From Acidobacteriota bacterium (GTDB taxonomy: Bacteria; Acidobacteriota; Blastocatellia; Pyrinomonadales; Pyrinomonadaceae), in the NCBI GenBank assembly GCA_020199775.1, contig JAIVJZ010000001.1, positions 124,001 to 188,000 on the forward strand: 64,000 nucleotides of DNA, written 5' to 3'. A model generated the notes under the pieces. That model was not told the origin of the DNA and did no database searches. It saw only the letters and a program-made list of their open reading frames with translations. The first letter of the stretch is position 1; every line of letters begins with the position of its first letter. Shown piece by piece: positions 8,385-15,832 of this stretch. Both the position numbers and the translations under genes were made by a program.

Positions 8385-10904
8385 ATGACTAACACACAAA
8401 CTGGTAAAAATTCGCTCACTAATAAGTTTCCGTCGGCCGGTGGAATTGTGCCCGCGCGCAAATTTTTACTGGCCTGCGCGCTGGTCGCGCTGTGCGCGCC
8501 GGCCTTGTTCGCGCAGGCGACTACCGCTACGGCCGCCATCGCCGGTCGCGTGACGGACGCACAGGGCGCGTCGGTCGCGGGCGCAATCATGACGCTCTAC
8601 GCGCGCGCCCCGCAACTCCGACGCCTGACCGCCGTCTCGGACGCGGGCGGCGCGTATCGCTTCGAGCGACTCGCCGCCGGAGAGTATTTGATCGAGGCGG
8701 ACGCGCGCGGGTTCGCGCCCGCCGTCGCGCAAAAAGTCCGCGTCGAACGCGGGCAGACGACGACGCTCGATCTCGCTCTGGAAGTGGCGGGCGTGCGCGC
8801 GGAGGTCGTCGTCACGGCGGCCGACACGCCGCAGCCCGTGGACGAAGTTTCAAAGGCCGTCACGACCGTCGGCGCGAGCGAGTTGGAGGAGCGCGACGAG
8901 TATTCGATCCCGGAAGCATTGCGCGTCGTGCCCGGCCTGCGCGTGCAGCAACTCGGCGGCCCCGGCGCGCTGCTCTCCATCAAGACGCGCGGCCTGCGCA
9001 ATCAAGACACCGCGGTCACGATTGACGGCCTGCGCTTCCGCGACCCTTCGTCGCCGCAGGGCGATGCGTCCGGTTATCTCAGCGAGCTTCACGCGACGAA
9101 CGTGAGCCGCGTCGAAGTGCTGCGCGGTTCGGGTTCGTCGCTCTACGGGACGAACGCCATCGGCGGCGTCGTCAACATCATCACGGACGAAGGCGGCGGC
9201 CGCACGCGCGGCAGCGTTCTCGCGGAGGGCGGCGGTCTCGGACTCTTTCGCGGCCGCGCGCAACTCGCGGGCGGCACGTCCGCCAACCGCGTCGCCTACA
9301 GCGCGGGCGTCTCACACTTGAACGTCGCGCGCGGCATAGACGGCGACGACGCGACGCGCACGACGAGCGGGCAGGGGCGCGTCCGCTTTCAGTTGACGCC
9401 GACCACGACGTTCACCGTGCGTCTCTACGCCGCAGACTCTTTCACCCAACTCAACGAGGACGCGCGCCCCGTCGCCGCCGCATTGCCCGCGGGCGTCGTC
9501 CGCGCCGTGCCGCTCGCGCGCGCGGAACTGCGCCGCTTTGAACTTGGCACGCCCGACTTTCAGTTGGCGAACGGCGCGGCCACTTTCATTCCCTCCGCGA
9601 ACGACCCGGACGCCGCGCGCGCCACGCGCTTCTTCTCCGGCGCGCTTCTTTTCACGCAACGCTTGACGGACAGCTTCGGCTACACGATCTCTTATCAGGG
9701 CAACGCGACGGGCGGCGCGTTTTACGACGGCCCGGCGGGCACCGGCTTCGAGCCGTTCGGCACAACGCGCGCCGACTTCGACGGCCGCGTCCACACCTTG
9801 AACGCGCGGGTTGATTTTCGTTTGGGACGCGCAAACCTCTTTACCGCCGGTTACGAATTCGAGCGCGAACGTTTCATCAATCGCTCGCTCACCTCGTCCG
9901 CGCCCGCCGACGATTATTCCGTTGACGTGGCCGAGCGCAGCCACAGCTTTTTCATACAGGATCAGGTGCGCCTCTTCGACGACCGGCTGCAACTCTCCGC
10001 CGCCTTCCGCGCGCAACGCTTCGCGCTCTCGCGCCCAAATCTCGCGCCGCTCGCCACGTCGCCCTTCGCCCGCTTCGACTTCGACGCGCCGCCGAACGCC
10101 TATACCGGCGACGGCTCAATCGCCTACTCTTTCCGCGCGACGGGCACGAAACTCCGCGCCCACGTCGGCAACGGTTACCGCGCTCCCTCGCTGTACGAAC
10201 GTTTCGGCAGCTTCTACGACCCGCGACCCTTCGACGGCAGTGCGCCGCGCTTCTCCGCCTTCGGCGACCCGCGCCTCAGCCCCGAACGCTCCATCGCTTT
10301 CGACGCCGGAATCGATCAAACTTTCGCACGCCGTCGCGCACGCGCTGCGGCGACCTACTTTTACACGCGCTTGCAGGAAGTGATCGCGTTCGACTTCACC
10401 GGCCTCATCGGGCCGGATGATCCGTTCGGGCGTTTCGGCGGCTACGTCAACACGCGCGGCGGACTCGCGCGCGGCGTCGAGTTGAGCCTTGAAGCCGCGC
10501 CCGCGCGTACGCTCGACGTGCGCACCTCTTACACCTACACGAATGCCGACGAGCGCACGCCGCGCGTGGGCAGCGTGATCCGTTCCTTCACGATTCCCGA
10601 TCATCAATTCAACCTGACGGCGACGCAGCGCGTCGGTCGCCGCCTGTTGTTCAACTTCGACTTCACGGCGTCGAGCTATTACCTCGCGCCCGTGTTCAAC
10701 CCTTCGACTTTCGGGAGCGTCGTCTATCGCTTCGAGGGAATCAGGAAGGCCGACGCGGGCGCGAACTACACTCTGCCGCTCTCGGAGTCGCGCAGTTTGC
10801 GCTTCTTCGGCTACGTGGAGAATCTCTTCGGCCGAGAGTATTTCGAGAACGGCTTCCGCACGCCGGGGCGCACGGGCAAGGCGGGCGCGCAGTTCAGTTT
10901 TTAG
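8385..10904 (+). CDS. btuB: BtuB-like TonB-dependent vitamin B12 receptor
   Basis: An 839-residue outer-membrane receptor under the B12 riboswitch. The start at ATG 8385 (GAGAGGA directly upstream) lies beyond the terminator; ATG 8373 is an alternative. A signal peptide (FLLACALVALCAPALFAQ) follows a 25-residue basic leader. Residues about 50-130 are a carboxypeptidase-regulatory-like domain (AAIAGRVTDAQGASVAGA), then a plug with LRVQQLGGPGALLSIKTRG, TVTIDGLRF and VEVLRGSGSSLYGTNAIGG. The beta-barrel ends GRTGKAGAQFSF with terminal Phe. The plug motifs are those of BtuB-type receptors. It probably imports cobalamin across the outer membrane for the BtuFDC system immediately downstream. Confidence 0.9.
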   Translation: MTNTQTGKNSLTNKFPSAGGIVPARKFLLACALVALCAPALFAQATTATAAIAGRVTDAQGASVAGAIMTLYARAPQLRRLTAVSDAGGAYRFERLAAGEYLIEADARGFAPAVAQKVRVERGQTTTLDLALEVAGVRAEVVVTAADTPQPVDEVSKAVTTVGASELEERDEYSIPEALRVVPGLRVQQLGGPGALLSIKTRGLRNQDTAVTIDGLRFRDPSSPQGDASGYLSELHATNVSRVEVLRGSGSSLYGTNAIGGVVNIITDEGGGRTRGSVLAEGGGLGLFRGRAQLAGGTSANRVAYSAGVSHLNVARGIDGDDATRTTSGQGRVRFQLTPTTTFTVRLYAADSFTQLNEDARPVAAALPAGVVRAVPLARAELRRFELGTPDFQLANGAATFIPSANDPDAARATRFFSGALLFTQRLTDSFGYTISYQGNATGGAFYDGPAGTGFEPFGTTRADFDGRVHTLNARVDFRLGRANLFTAGYEFERERFINRSLTSSAPADDYSVDVAERSHSFFIQDQVRLFDDRLQLSAAFRAQRFALSRPNLAPLATSPFARFDFDAPPNAYTGDGSIAYSFRATGTKLRAHVGNGYRAPSLYERFGSFYDPRPFDGSAPRFSAFGDPRLSPERSIAFDAGIDQTFARRRARAAATYFYTRLQEVIAFDFTGLIGPDDPFGRFGGYVNTRGGLARGVELSLEAAPARTLDVRTSYTYTNADERTPRVGSVIRSFTIPDHQFNLTATQRVGRRLLFNFDFTASSYYLAPVFNPSTFGSVVYRFEGIRKADAGANYTLPLSESRSLRFFGYVENLFGREYFENGFRTPGRTGKAGAQFSF

Positions 10905-10909
10905 CGAGG

Positions 10910-11104
10910 ATGAACGTCGAACTAAACAGGCCGCCGCTCGTCGAAGGCGAAGATTTTTATTGGGAGGGCGCGTTGATGGTCTTCACGGCGCGTTACCTCG
11001 CGCGTCGCGGTTATTGCTGCGAAAACGGGTGTCGTCAGTGCCCGTATGGATTCGGGAAGGAGGGGCGCGAAGATGAAGTTGTGGAAAAATCAGAGGCGCG
11101 TTGA
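10910..11104 (+). CDS. DUF5522 small protein
   Basis: A 64-residue protein starting 6 bases after the receptor gene. It contains EDFYWEGALMVFTARYLARR followed by GYCCENGCRQCPYGF, the signature of DUF5522. The four Cys (C-C-x3-C-x2-C) suggest a metal or cluster site; no function is established. Its position inside the riboswitch-controlled operon, between receptor and binding-protein genes, suggests a link to cobalamin uptake, but that is context only. Its 3' end overlaps the next gene by 32 bases. Confidence 0.85.
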   Translation: MNVELNRPPLVEGEDFYWEGALMVFTARYLARRGYCCENGCRQCPYGFGKEGREDEVVEKSEAR

Positions 11105-12035
11105 TGTGCGCGCCGCGCTGACCGCCGCGCTCATTGCGCTCGTCGCGCTGGCCCCCGTCGCGTGCGGCGATAGGGTGTACGTCGAGATCGGCAAGGGCGA
11201 GAAGGAAGCGCACGAGGGCGCGCAGGCGGCCGGGCAGCCGCAGCGGATCATCTCGCTCAGCCCGAGCACGACCGAGGTGCTCTACGGCGTCGGCGCGTTC
11301 GAGCGCGTGGTGGCCGTGTCGGACTACGACAAGTTTCCGCCGGAGGTGTCGCGGCTGCCGAGGGTCGGCGGGTGGAGCAACACGAATCTGGAACAGGTCG
11401 CCGCGCTCAAGCCCGATCTGATCATCATGACCTCCTCGCAAGCGCCACTCATCAAGGATAAACTCGACGCGCTCGGCGTGCGCACAGTCACCGTGCCGAG
11501 TTACACGGTGGCCGACGCGCTCGCGAGCATCGAACAGATCGGCGCGGTGACGGGGCGCGAGGAAGCCGCCCGCCAACTCGTCGCCGAAGTGAGCGCGAAA
11601 CTCGAAGACGTGCGCGGGCGCACGCGCGAACTGCCGCGCCTGCGCGTGCTGTGCATCGTGGATCGCGTGCCCGGCACCCTGCGCGGCTTGTACACGGCGA
11701 CGCGCGGCAGTTTCTTCGCTGAGTTGATCGAGATCGCGGGGGGCGAATCCATCGCGCCGCCCGCCTCGAACGGCTTCGGGCAGATCAGCAAAGAGGCCGT
11801 CGTCACGCTCGACCCGGACATCATCTTCGACATGCTGCAAAGCGGTGACGGGAAACTTGCGGAGAACACGCAGGAAGTTTGGCAGGAACTCGGGAGCGTG
11901 CGCGCGGTGCGCGCGGGGCGCGTCTACAAGTTGAACGACGAATCCATGCTGCACCCTTCGCAGTTTGTCGGCGACACGGCGCGCAAGTTCGCGGAGTTGA
12001 TCCACCCGGCGGCCTTCGGCGCGAAAGCGCAGTGA
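11073..12035 (+). CDS. btuF: cobalamin ABC transporter substrate-binding lipoprotein BtuF
   Basis: A 320-residue periplasmic binding protein of the helical-backbone (BtuF/FhuD) class. The start at 11073 is preceded by GGAAGGAGG. A signal peptide ends in a lipobox (ALVALAPVAC), so it is probably a lipoprotein. The domain begins QRIISLSPSTTEVLYGVGAFERVVAVSDY, followed by VGGWSNTNLEQVAALKPDLI and the late LNDESMLHPSQFVGDTARK segment, all typical of BtuF. It should hand B12 to the BtuCD complex encoded next. The ATG lies inside the DUF5522 gene, which suggests translational coupling. Confidence 0.9.
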   Translation: MKLWKNQRRVDVRAALTAALIALVALAPVACGDRVYVEIGKGEKEAHEGAQAAGQPQRIISLSPSTTEVLYGVGAFERVVAVSDYDKFPPEVSRLPRVGGWSNTNLEQVAALKPDLIIMTSSQAPLIKDKLDALGVRTVTVPSYTVADALASIEQIGAVTGREEAARQLVAEVSAKLEDVRGRTRELPRLRVLCIVDRVPGTLRGLYTATRGSFFAELIEIAGGESIAPPASNGFGQISKEAVVTLDPDIIFDMLQSGDGKLAENTQEVWQELGSVRAVRAGRVYKLNDESMLHPSQFVGDTARKFAELIHPAAFGAKAQ

Positions 12036-12142
12036 AGTTGCAAACGCGAACCGGGAACCGCTTTCAAGGTGAAGAATTGAGCGCACGCCCCGTGCGGGCT
12101 CATCGTGGATAACGCTGCGCTGCTGAGTAATGAACGTAGGTA

Positions 12143-12946
12143 ATGAATGTGAGTAATGAACGACGCGCCGGGGCGCTGCTCGAAGCGCGCGAGTTACATT
12201 TCGCTTACGCGCCGGGACTGCCGGAAGTGGTGCGCGGCGCGTCGCTCGCGTTGGGGCGCGGGTTGCTCGCGGCTTTGATCGGCGCAAACGGTTCGGGGAA
12301 GTCTTCGCTCATCCGGCTGCTCGGCGGCGTCAGTCAACCGGCGCGCGGCGAAGTGCTCTTCGACGGCGTGCCGCTCCGCTCGCTCGAACCGCGCGTGCGT
12401 GCGCGGCGCATCGCATACGTGCCGCAGGCGTCGGCGGGCGTCTTTCCGCTGACCGCGCTCGAAGTGGTGTTGATGGGGCGCAGCCCTTACACGTCGCGGT
12501 TTCGTTTCGAGAACGAGCGCGACATCAGTGTGGCGCACGACGCGCTCGCGGCCGTGGACGCCGCGCATCTGGCCGCGCGCAGCGTGACGGAACTGTCGGG
12601 CGGCGAGCGGCAACTCGTCGCGCTCGCCCGCGCGCTCGCGCAAGAGCCGGAGTGCCTGCTGTTGGACGAGCCTTCGGCCGCGCTCGACTTGAAGCACCGC
12701 GCGGGACTCATCCGGCACCTCGCTCGCCTGCGCGACGAACGCGGCATCACCGCGCTCATCGTGACGCACGACCTGCAACTGCTCGACCCGGCCTTCGATC
12801 AAGTGTTCGCCATGCGCGGCGGCGCGGTCGCGGCTTCGGGCGCGCCCGCCGAAGTCTTGCGCGACGAGGTGCTGGCGGAAGTTTACGCCGACGAGCACGT
12901 GCGCGCGCGGCAGGCGTTCGGGCGGACGTTCGTGTGGTCGGAATGA
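12143..12946 (+). CDS. btuD: ABC transporter ATP-binding protein BtuD
   Basis: A 267-residue ATPase of the iron/B12 importer class. Walker A is GANGSGKSS (about residues 52-60), the Q-loop is AYVPQAS, the signature is LSGGERQLVALARALAQEP, and Walker B is CLLLDEPSAALDLKHR, followed by the switch His in IVTHDLQLL. It should energise B12 uptake with BtuC. It starts 107 bases after btuF; several ATGs occur nearby (12131, 12143) and 12143 is in frame. The stop TGA overlaps the ATG of btuC. Confidence 0.93.
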   Translation: MNVSNERRAGALLEARELHFAYAPGLPEVVRGASLALGRGLLAALIGANGSGKSSLIRLLGGVSQPARGEVLFDGVPLRSLEPRVRARRIAYVPQASAGVFPLTALEVVLMGRSPYTSRFRFENERDISVAHDALAAVDAAHLAARSVTELSGGERQLVALARALAQEPECLLLDEPSAALDLKHRAGLIRHLARLRDERGITALIVTHDLQLLDPAFDQVFAMRGGAVAASGAPAEVLRDEVLAEVYADEHVRARQAFGRTFVWSE

Positions 12947-14025
12947 ATTGCGGGGAAGACACGAGGAGATGCGCCGGAGTTGGTGAACACGATTTGATTT
13001 CAAGCCGACACTCACAAGACGGAAAGCAAAAACCGGCGGCAAAGCGTTTGCCGCGCGCTCTGTTGCTGCTCGCGGCGGTGCTCGTCGTCTCGACCGCAGT
13101 TGCGCTGTGGGCCGGTTATGCGCCGATTGCGTTCGCGGACTTGCGCGGCGACGAGATGGCGCGGCTGCTCTTTTTTCGCCTGCGTCTGCCGCGCGTGTTG
13201 ATGGCGGGGATGGTCGGGGCGTCACTGGCGATGGTGGGGGCGTCGCTGCAAGCGCTGTTTCGCAACCCGCTCGCGGAGCCTCTCACGCTCGGCGTGTCGG
13301 GCGGCGGCGCGCTCGGCGCGAGCCTCGCCATCGCCTTCGGCTTCGGCGCGAAGGTGGCGGGCGTCCCCGTAATCTTCCTCGCGGCGTTCGCGGGCGCGGG
13401 CGCGGCGATGCTCGTCGTCTACCGGCTGGCGCGCACGGGCGCGGTCGTGATGCCGGGCGCGCTCCTGCTGGCGGGCGTCGTCTTAAACTTCGTCGCGGCC
13501 TCGTTCGTCGTCATCATTCAATACTTCACGGACTACTCGCGCGCGCTGCAAATTCTGCGCTGGACGATTGGCAGCCTCGACGTGGTCGGCTTCGACCTCA
13601 TCTGGCGCATGCTGCTGTTTCTCGCGCCCGGCTGGATCATCCTCGCGCTCATGGCGCGCGACCTGCACCTGATCGCGCTGGACGAAGAGACGGCGGCGAG
13701 CCTAGGCGTCGATGTGCGCCGGAGCGAGCGTCTGGTGTACGCGGCGAGTTCTTTGATGGTCGGCGTAACGGTGGCGGTCGGCGGGACAATCGGGTTCGTC
13801 GGGTTGATCGTGCCGCACGCGGTGCGCCTGATGTTCGGTGAAGACGTGCGCGTGATTCTGCCGTGCTCGTTTCTGCTCGGCGCGTCGTTCCTCATGCTGG
13901 CCGACGCGGTGGCGCGCACGGTGCTCGGCGCGGGCGAACTGCCCGTCGGCGCGATCACCGCGCTCACGGGCGGCCCCGTCTTCCTCTGGCTGCTCAGGCG
14001 ACAACAACGACTCGCGGCGATGTGA
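12943..14025 (+). CDS. btuC: cobalamin ABC transporter permease BtuC
   Basis: A 360-residue permease of the FecCD/BtuC family. The start ATG 12943 overlaps the btuD stop (ATGA), which fits translational coupling and discards longer open frames upstream. The first about 35 residues are hydrophilic, followed by multiple membrane spans. Family landmarks are RLPRVLMAGMVGASLAMVGA, FRNPLAEPLTLGVSGGGALG, the GTIGFVGLIVPHAVR box and the GELPVGAITALTGGPVF end. It forms the inner-membrane channel of the B12 importer with BtuD. Confidence 0.93.
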   Translation: MNCGEDTRRCAGVGEHDLISSRHSQDGKQKPAAKRLPRALLLLAAVLVVSTAVALWAGYAPIAFADLRGDEMARLLFFRLRLPRVLMAGMVGASLAMVGASLQALFRNPLAEPLTLGVSGGGALGASLAIAFGFGAKVAGVPVIFLAAFAGAGAAMLVVYRLARTGAVVMPGALLLAGVVLNFVAASFVVIIQYFTDYSRALQILRWTIGSLDVVGFDLIWRMLLFLAPGWIILALMARDLHLIALDEETAASLGVDVRRSERLVYAASSLMVGVTVAVGGTIGFVGLIVPHAVRLMFGEDVRVILPCSFLLGASFLMLADAVARTVLGAGELPVGAITALTGGPVFLWLLRRQQRLAAM

Positions 14026-14064
14026 CGACGCGAGAGGCCGTCCGGTCGTGCAGGCGACTCAGGC

Positions 14065-14095
14065 TTGTAATGCTTGCCGCGCGAAGCGTTATAAT
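14065..14095 (+). promoter_or_regulatory. possible sigma70-like promoter
   Basis: TTGTAA (14065-14070) and a consensus TATAAT (14090-14095) are separated by 19 bases, slightly longer than optimal. The element lies 77 bases upstream of the 14172 start codon, after the btu operon. Confidence 0.4.
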
Positions 14096-14171
14096 ACGTG
14101 CTCGTTCCCCAAGTGAATTAGTTCTTCAACCGTCAATGAGAAGATGTTGAGACAGGAAAGGAGGGCTTGAG

Positions 14172-14639
14172 ATGCGACTGAGACACAAATTCACGACCGC
14201 TTTGTTCCTTCTGTTCATCACGCCCGTTTCGATAGCCGCGCAGCAGAGCGCGCCGGGGCTTGAGGCGTCCGATCCACGGTTCAGATATGACGTGAACGCC
14301 GGAGTCGATCCGGTTAGCAGTTTTTCCGGCAAGCGGCCGTATCCCATGACGACCGTGACTTCTTCGCCCGTTCAGGAAGTGTCCGCGCTGTTCCTGAACA
14401 CGGGCTCGAAGCCGATCAAGTCCGTGTCGTGGGAGTATGTTGTTTTCAAAGATGCGGAGCAGAAAAAGATACTGCGCGTCCATTCGATTCGCAGCAACCG
14501 GACGATTTTCCCCGACGAATCGGTGCGTTTGAAAATGGAGGGTTATCACCTGCAAAATTCGCCGTATGAGAAAGCGCGTGTGACTCGCATCAAGTACGCG
14601 GACGGCACGGTGTGGCAGGGCGCGAAGACGAAGAGGTGA
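14172..14639 (+). CDS. secreted protein of the YADGxxW family
   Basis: A 155-residue protein with strong Shine-Dalgarno AAAGGAGG and signal peptide LFLLFITPVSIAAQQ. After it come ALFLNTGSKPIKSVSWEYVV, an FPDES segment and the end TRIKYADGTVWQGAKTKR. The pattern N-x-G-x5-I-x2-[VI]-x-W-[ED]-Y ... YADGxVW is shared with the 6218 gene, and a divergent form occurs at 45896, so these appear to be paralogues. It probably acts in the periplasm or at the cell surface; the function is unknown. It lies between the B12 transporter and the adenosyltransferase gene but has no visible connection to cobalamin. Confidence 0.75.
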   Translation: MRLRHKFTTALFLLFITPVSIAAQQSAPGLEASDPRFRYDVNAGVDPVSSFSGKRPYPMTTVTSSPVQEVSALFLNTGSKPIKSVSWEYVVFKDAEQKKILRVHSIRSNRTIFPDESVRLKMEGYHLQNSPYEKARVTRIKYADGTVWQGAKTKR

Positions 14640-14740
14640 GTTGTTCGCGGCCGTCAGTGAGCGCAAAATTTTGCGCCGGTAAAATTTCGCCGCGGCGCGG
14701 AGCGTCGGCTACGGGCGAGGGTCGGATTTTCAGTGACGTT

Positions 14741-15316
14741 ATGAGCATAGCGACGAAGACGGGCGACGCGGGGAAGACCGGCTTGATCGGCGGCGAGCGG
14801 GTGTCGAAAGCCGACTTGAGGGTCGAGGCTTACGGGACGATTGACGAGTTGAGTTCGCTGTTGGGCTTTGCGCGTTCGATCTGCGAGGACGCGGAGGTGC
14901 GCGCGTTGACGAAGGAGATTCAGCGCGAGTTGTTCGCGGTGAGCGGCGGGGTGGCGAATCCTGCGGCCGCGCGGAAAGAGCCGCCCTATGTGACGGAGGC
15001 GATGGTCGGGGCGTTGACGGCGCACGTCAATCGCATCGAAGGCACGGAAGGTATTTTGTCTGACTGGTCTCTGCCGGGCGACCACGCGGCGGCGGCGGCC
15101 TACGACGTGGCGCGCACCGTCTGTCGCCGCGCCGAGCGCGCGTTGGTGCGCCTCGTCGAGTCCGGCGAGGAAGCCGCGCCGCAGTCGGTGGCCTACCTCA
15201 ACCGCCTCTCCGACCTGCTCTGGCTCTTCGGCCGCCTCTTGGAACTGCGCGCGGGCGTGGACGCGCGCCTGCGCGACGACGAACACACGGGGCCACGCTG
15301 GTCGCGCGCTTGGTAG
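14741..15316 (+). CDS. pduO: PduO-type cob(I)alamin adenosyltransferase
   Basis: A 191-residue enzyme that transfers adenosyl from ATP to cob(I)alamin. The start ATG 14741 gives the canonical N-terminus MSIATKTGDAGKTGLIGGERVSK, the ATP-binding motif of PduO-type enzymes (KTGDxGxTxL). EAYGTIDELSSLLG and the C-terminal TVCRRAERALV ... YLNRLSDLLWLFGRL complete the family pattern; the Arg and Asn of the active site (RRAERALV, YLNRLSD) are present. It completes the window's cobalamin block by turning imported B12 into the coenzyme, although no second riboswitch precedes it. Confidence 0.95.
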   Translation: MSIATKTGDAGKTGLIGGERVSKADLRVEAYGTIDELSSLLGFARSICEDAEVRALTKEIQRELFAVSGGVANPAAARKEPPYVTEAMVGALTAHVNRIEGTEGILSDWSLPGDHAAAAAYDVARTVCRRAERALVRLVESGEEAAPQSVAYLNRLSDLLWLFGRLLELRAGVDARLRDDEHTGPRWSRAW

Positions 15317-15402
15317 CAGGGTTTCAGGTTTCAAGTTTCAGGTTTCAAGTTAATGAAAAGAACCTCAGTCTTGAAACCTGAAACTTGAAACCTGAAACCC
15401 TG
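15317..15402. repeat. perfect 33-bp inverted repeat of TTTCA[AG]G words
   Basis: Arms 15317-15349 and 15370-15402 are exact reverse complements, with a 20-base loop. Each arm is built from alternating words GTTTCAGG and TTTCAAG. It fills the whole gap between two convergent genes, starting right after the adenosyltransferase stop and ending 1 base before the YjbQ stop. Related words fill 18288-18401 and reach the window end at 63986. It may act as a bidirectional terminator although no T-tract follows. Confidence 0.9.
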
Positions 15403-15403
15403 T

Positions 15404-15796
15404 TTACCTGATCGTCATAATCACTTGGCGTTCGCGCGCGCCGTCGAACTCACATAAGAAAATTCCCTGCCAGCGTCCCAGAAGCAACTCGCCTTCGTGG
15501 AAAGGGACGGTGACGCTCGTGCCGACGAGGGTCGTCTTGATGTGCGCGTCGGAGTTTTCTTCACTGTGGCGGAAGCCCGCGCCGTGTTGGGGGATGAGGG
15601 CGCGCAGGTGTTGGAGCAAGTCGCGGGGCACGTCCGGGTCGGCGTTCTCGTTGATGGTCAACCCGGCCGTGGTGTGTTGCACGTAGAGCACGCAGACGCC
15701 CTCGCGCGCGCCCGACGCCGTGAGCCTGCGGCGCACCTCGTCCGTGAACTCGACCAACTGCTCGCGCTCGCGCGAACGCACTTTGATGATCTCCAT
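15404..15796 (-). CDS. yjbQ: YjbQ family protein (UPF0047)
   Basis: A 130-residue single-domain protein. GGGAAGGG six bases upstream supports ATG 15796; a GTG two codons earlier is possible. Family motifs are CVLYVQHTTAGLTINENADP (His and Asn of the conserved pocket) and the late GTSVTVPFHEGELLLGRWQG with the C-terminal GARERQVIMTI strand. YjbQ proteins form trimers and have weak thiamine-phosphate synthase activity in vitro; the physiological role is unclear. It is separated from the kinase gene by only about 35 bases on the same strand. Confidence 0.93.
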   Translation of the reverse strand: MEIIKVRSREREQLVEFTDEVRRRLTASGAREGVCVLYVQHTTAGLTINENADPDVPRDLLQHLRALIPQHGAGFRHSEENSDAHIKTTLVGTSVTVPFHEGELLLGRWQGIFLCEFDGARERQVIMTIR

Positions 15797-15832
15797 AGAC
15801 ACCCTTCCCGACGCGACGATAAACGAAAAATT

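Noticed and set aside
14640-14740. A second cobalamin riboswitch before the adenosyltransferase gene
   Set aside because: None of the conserved boxes (GCCACTG core, B12 box) occurs in this short gap.
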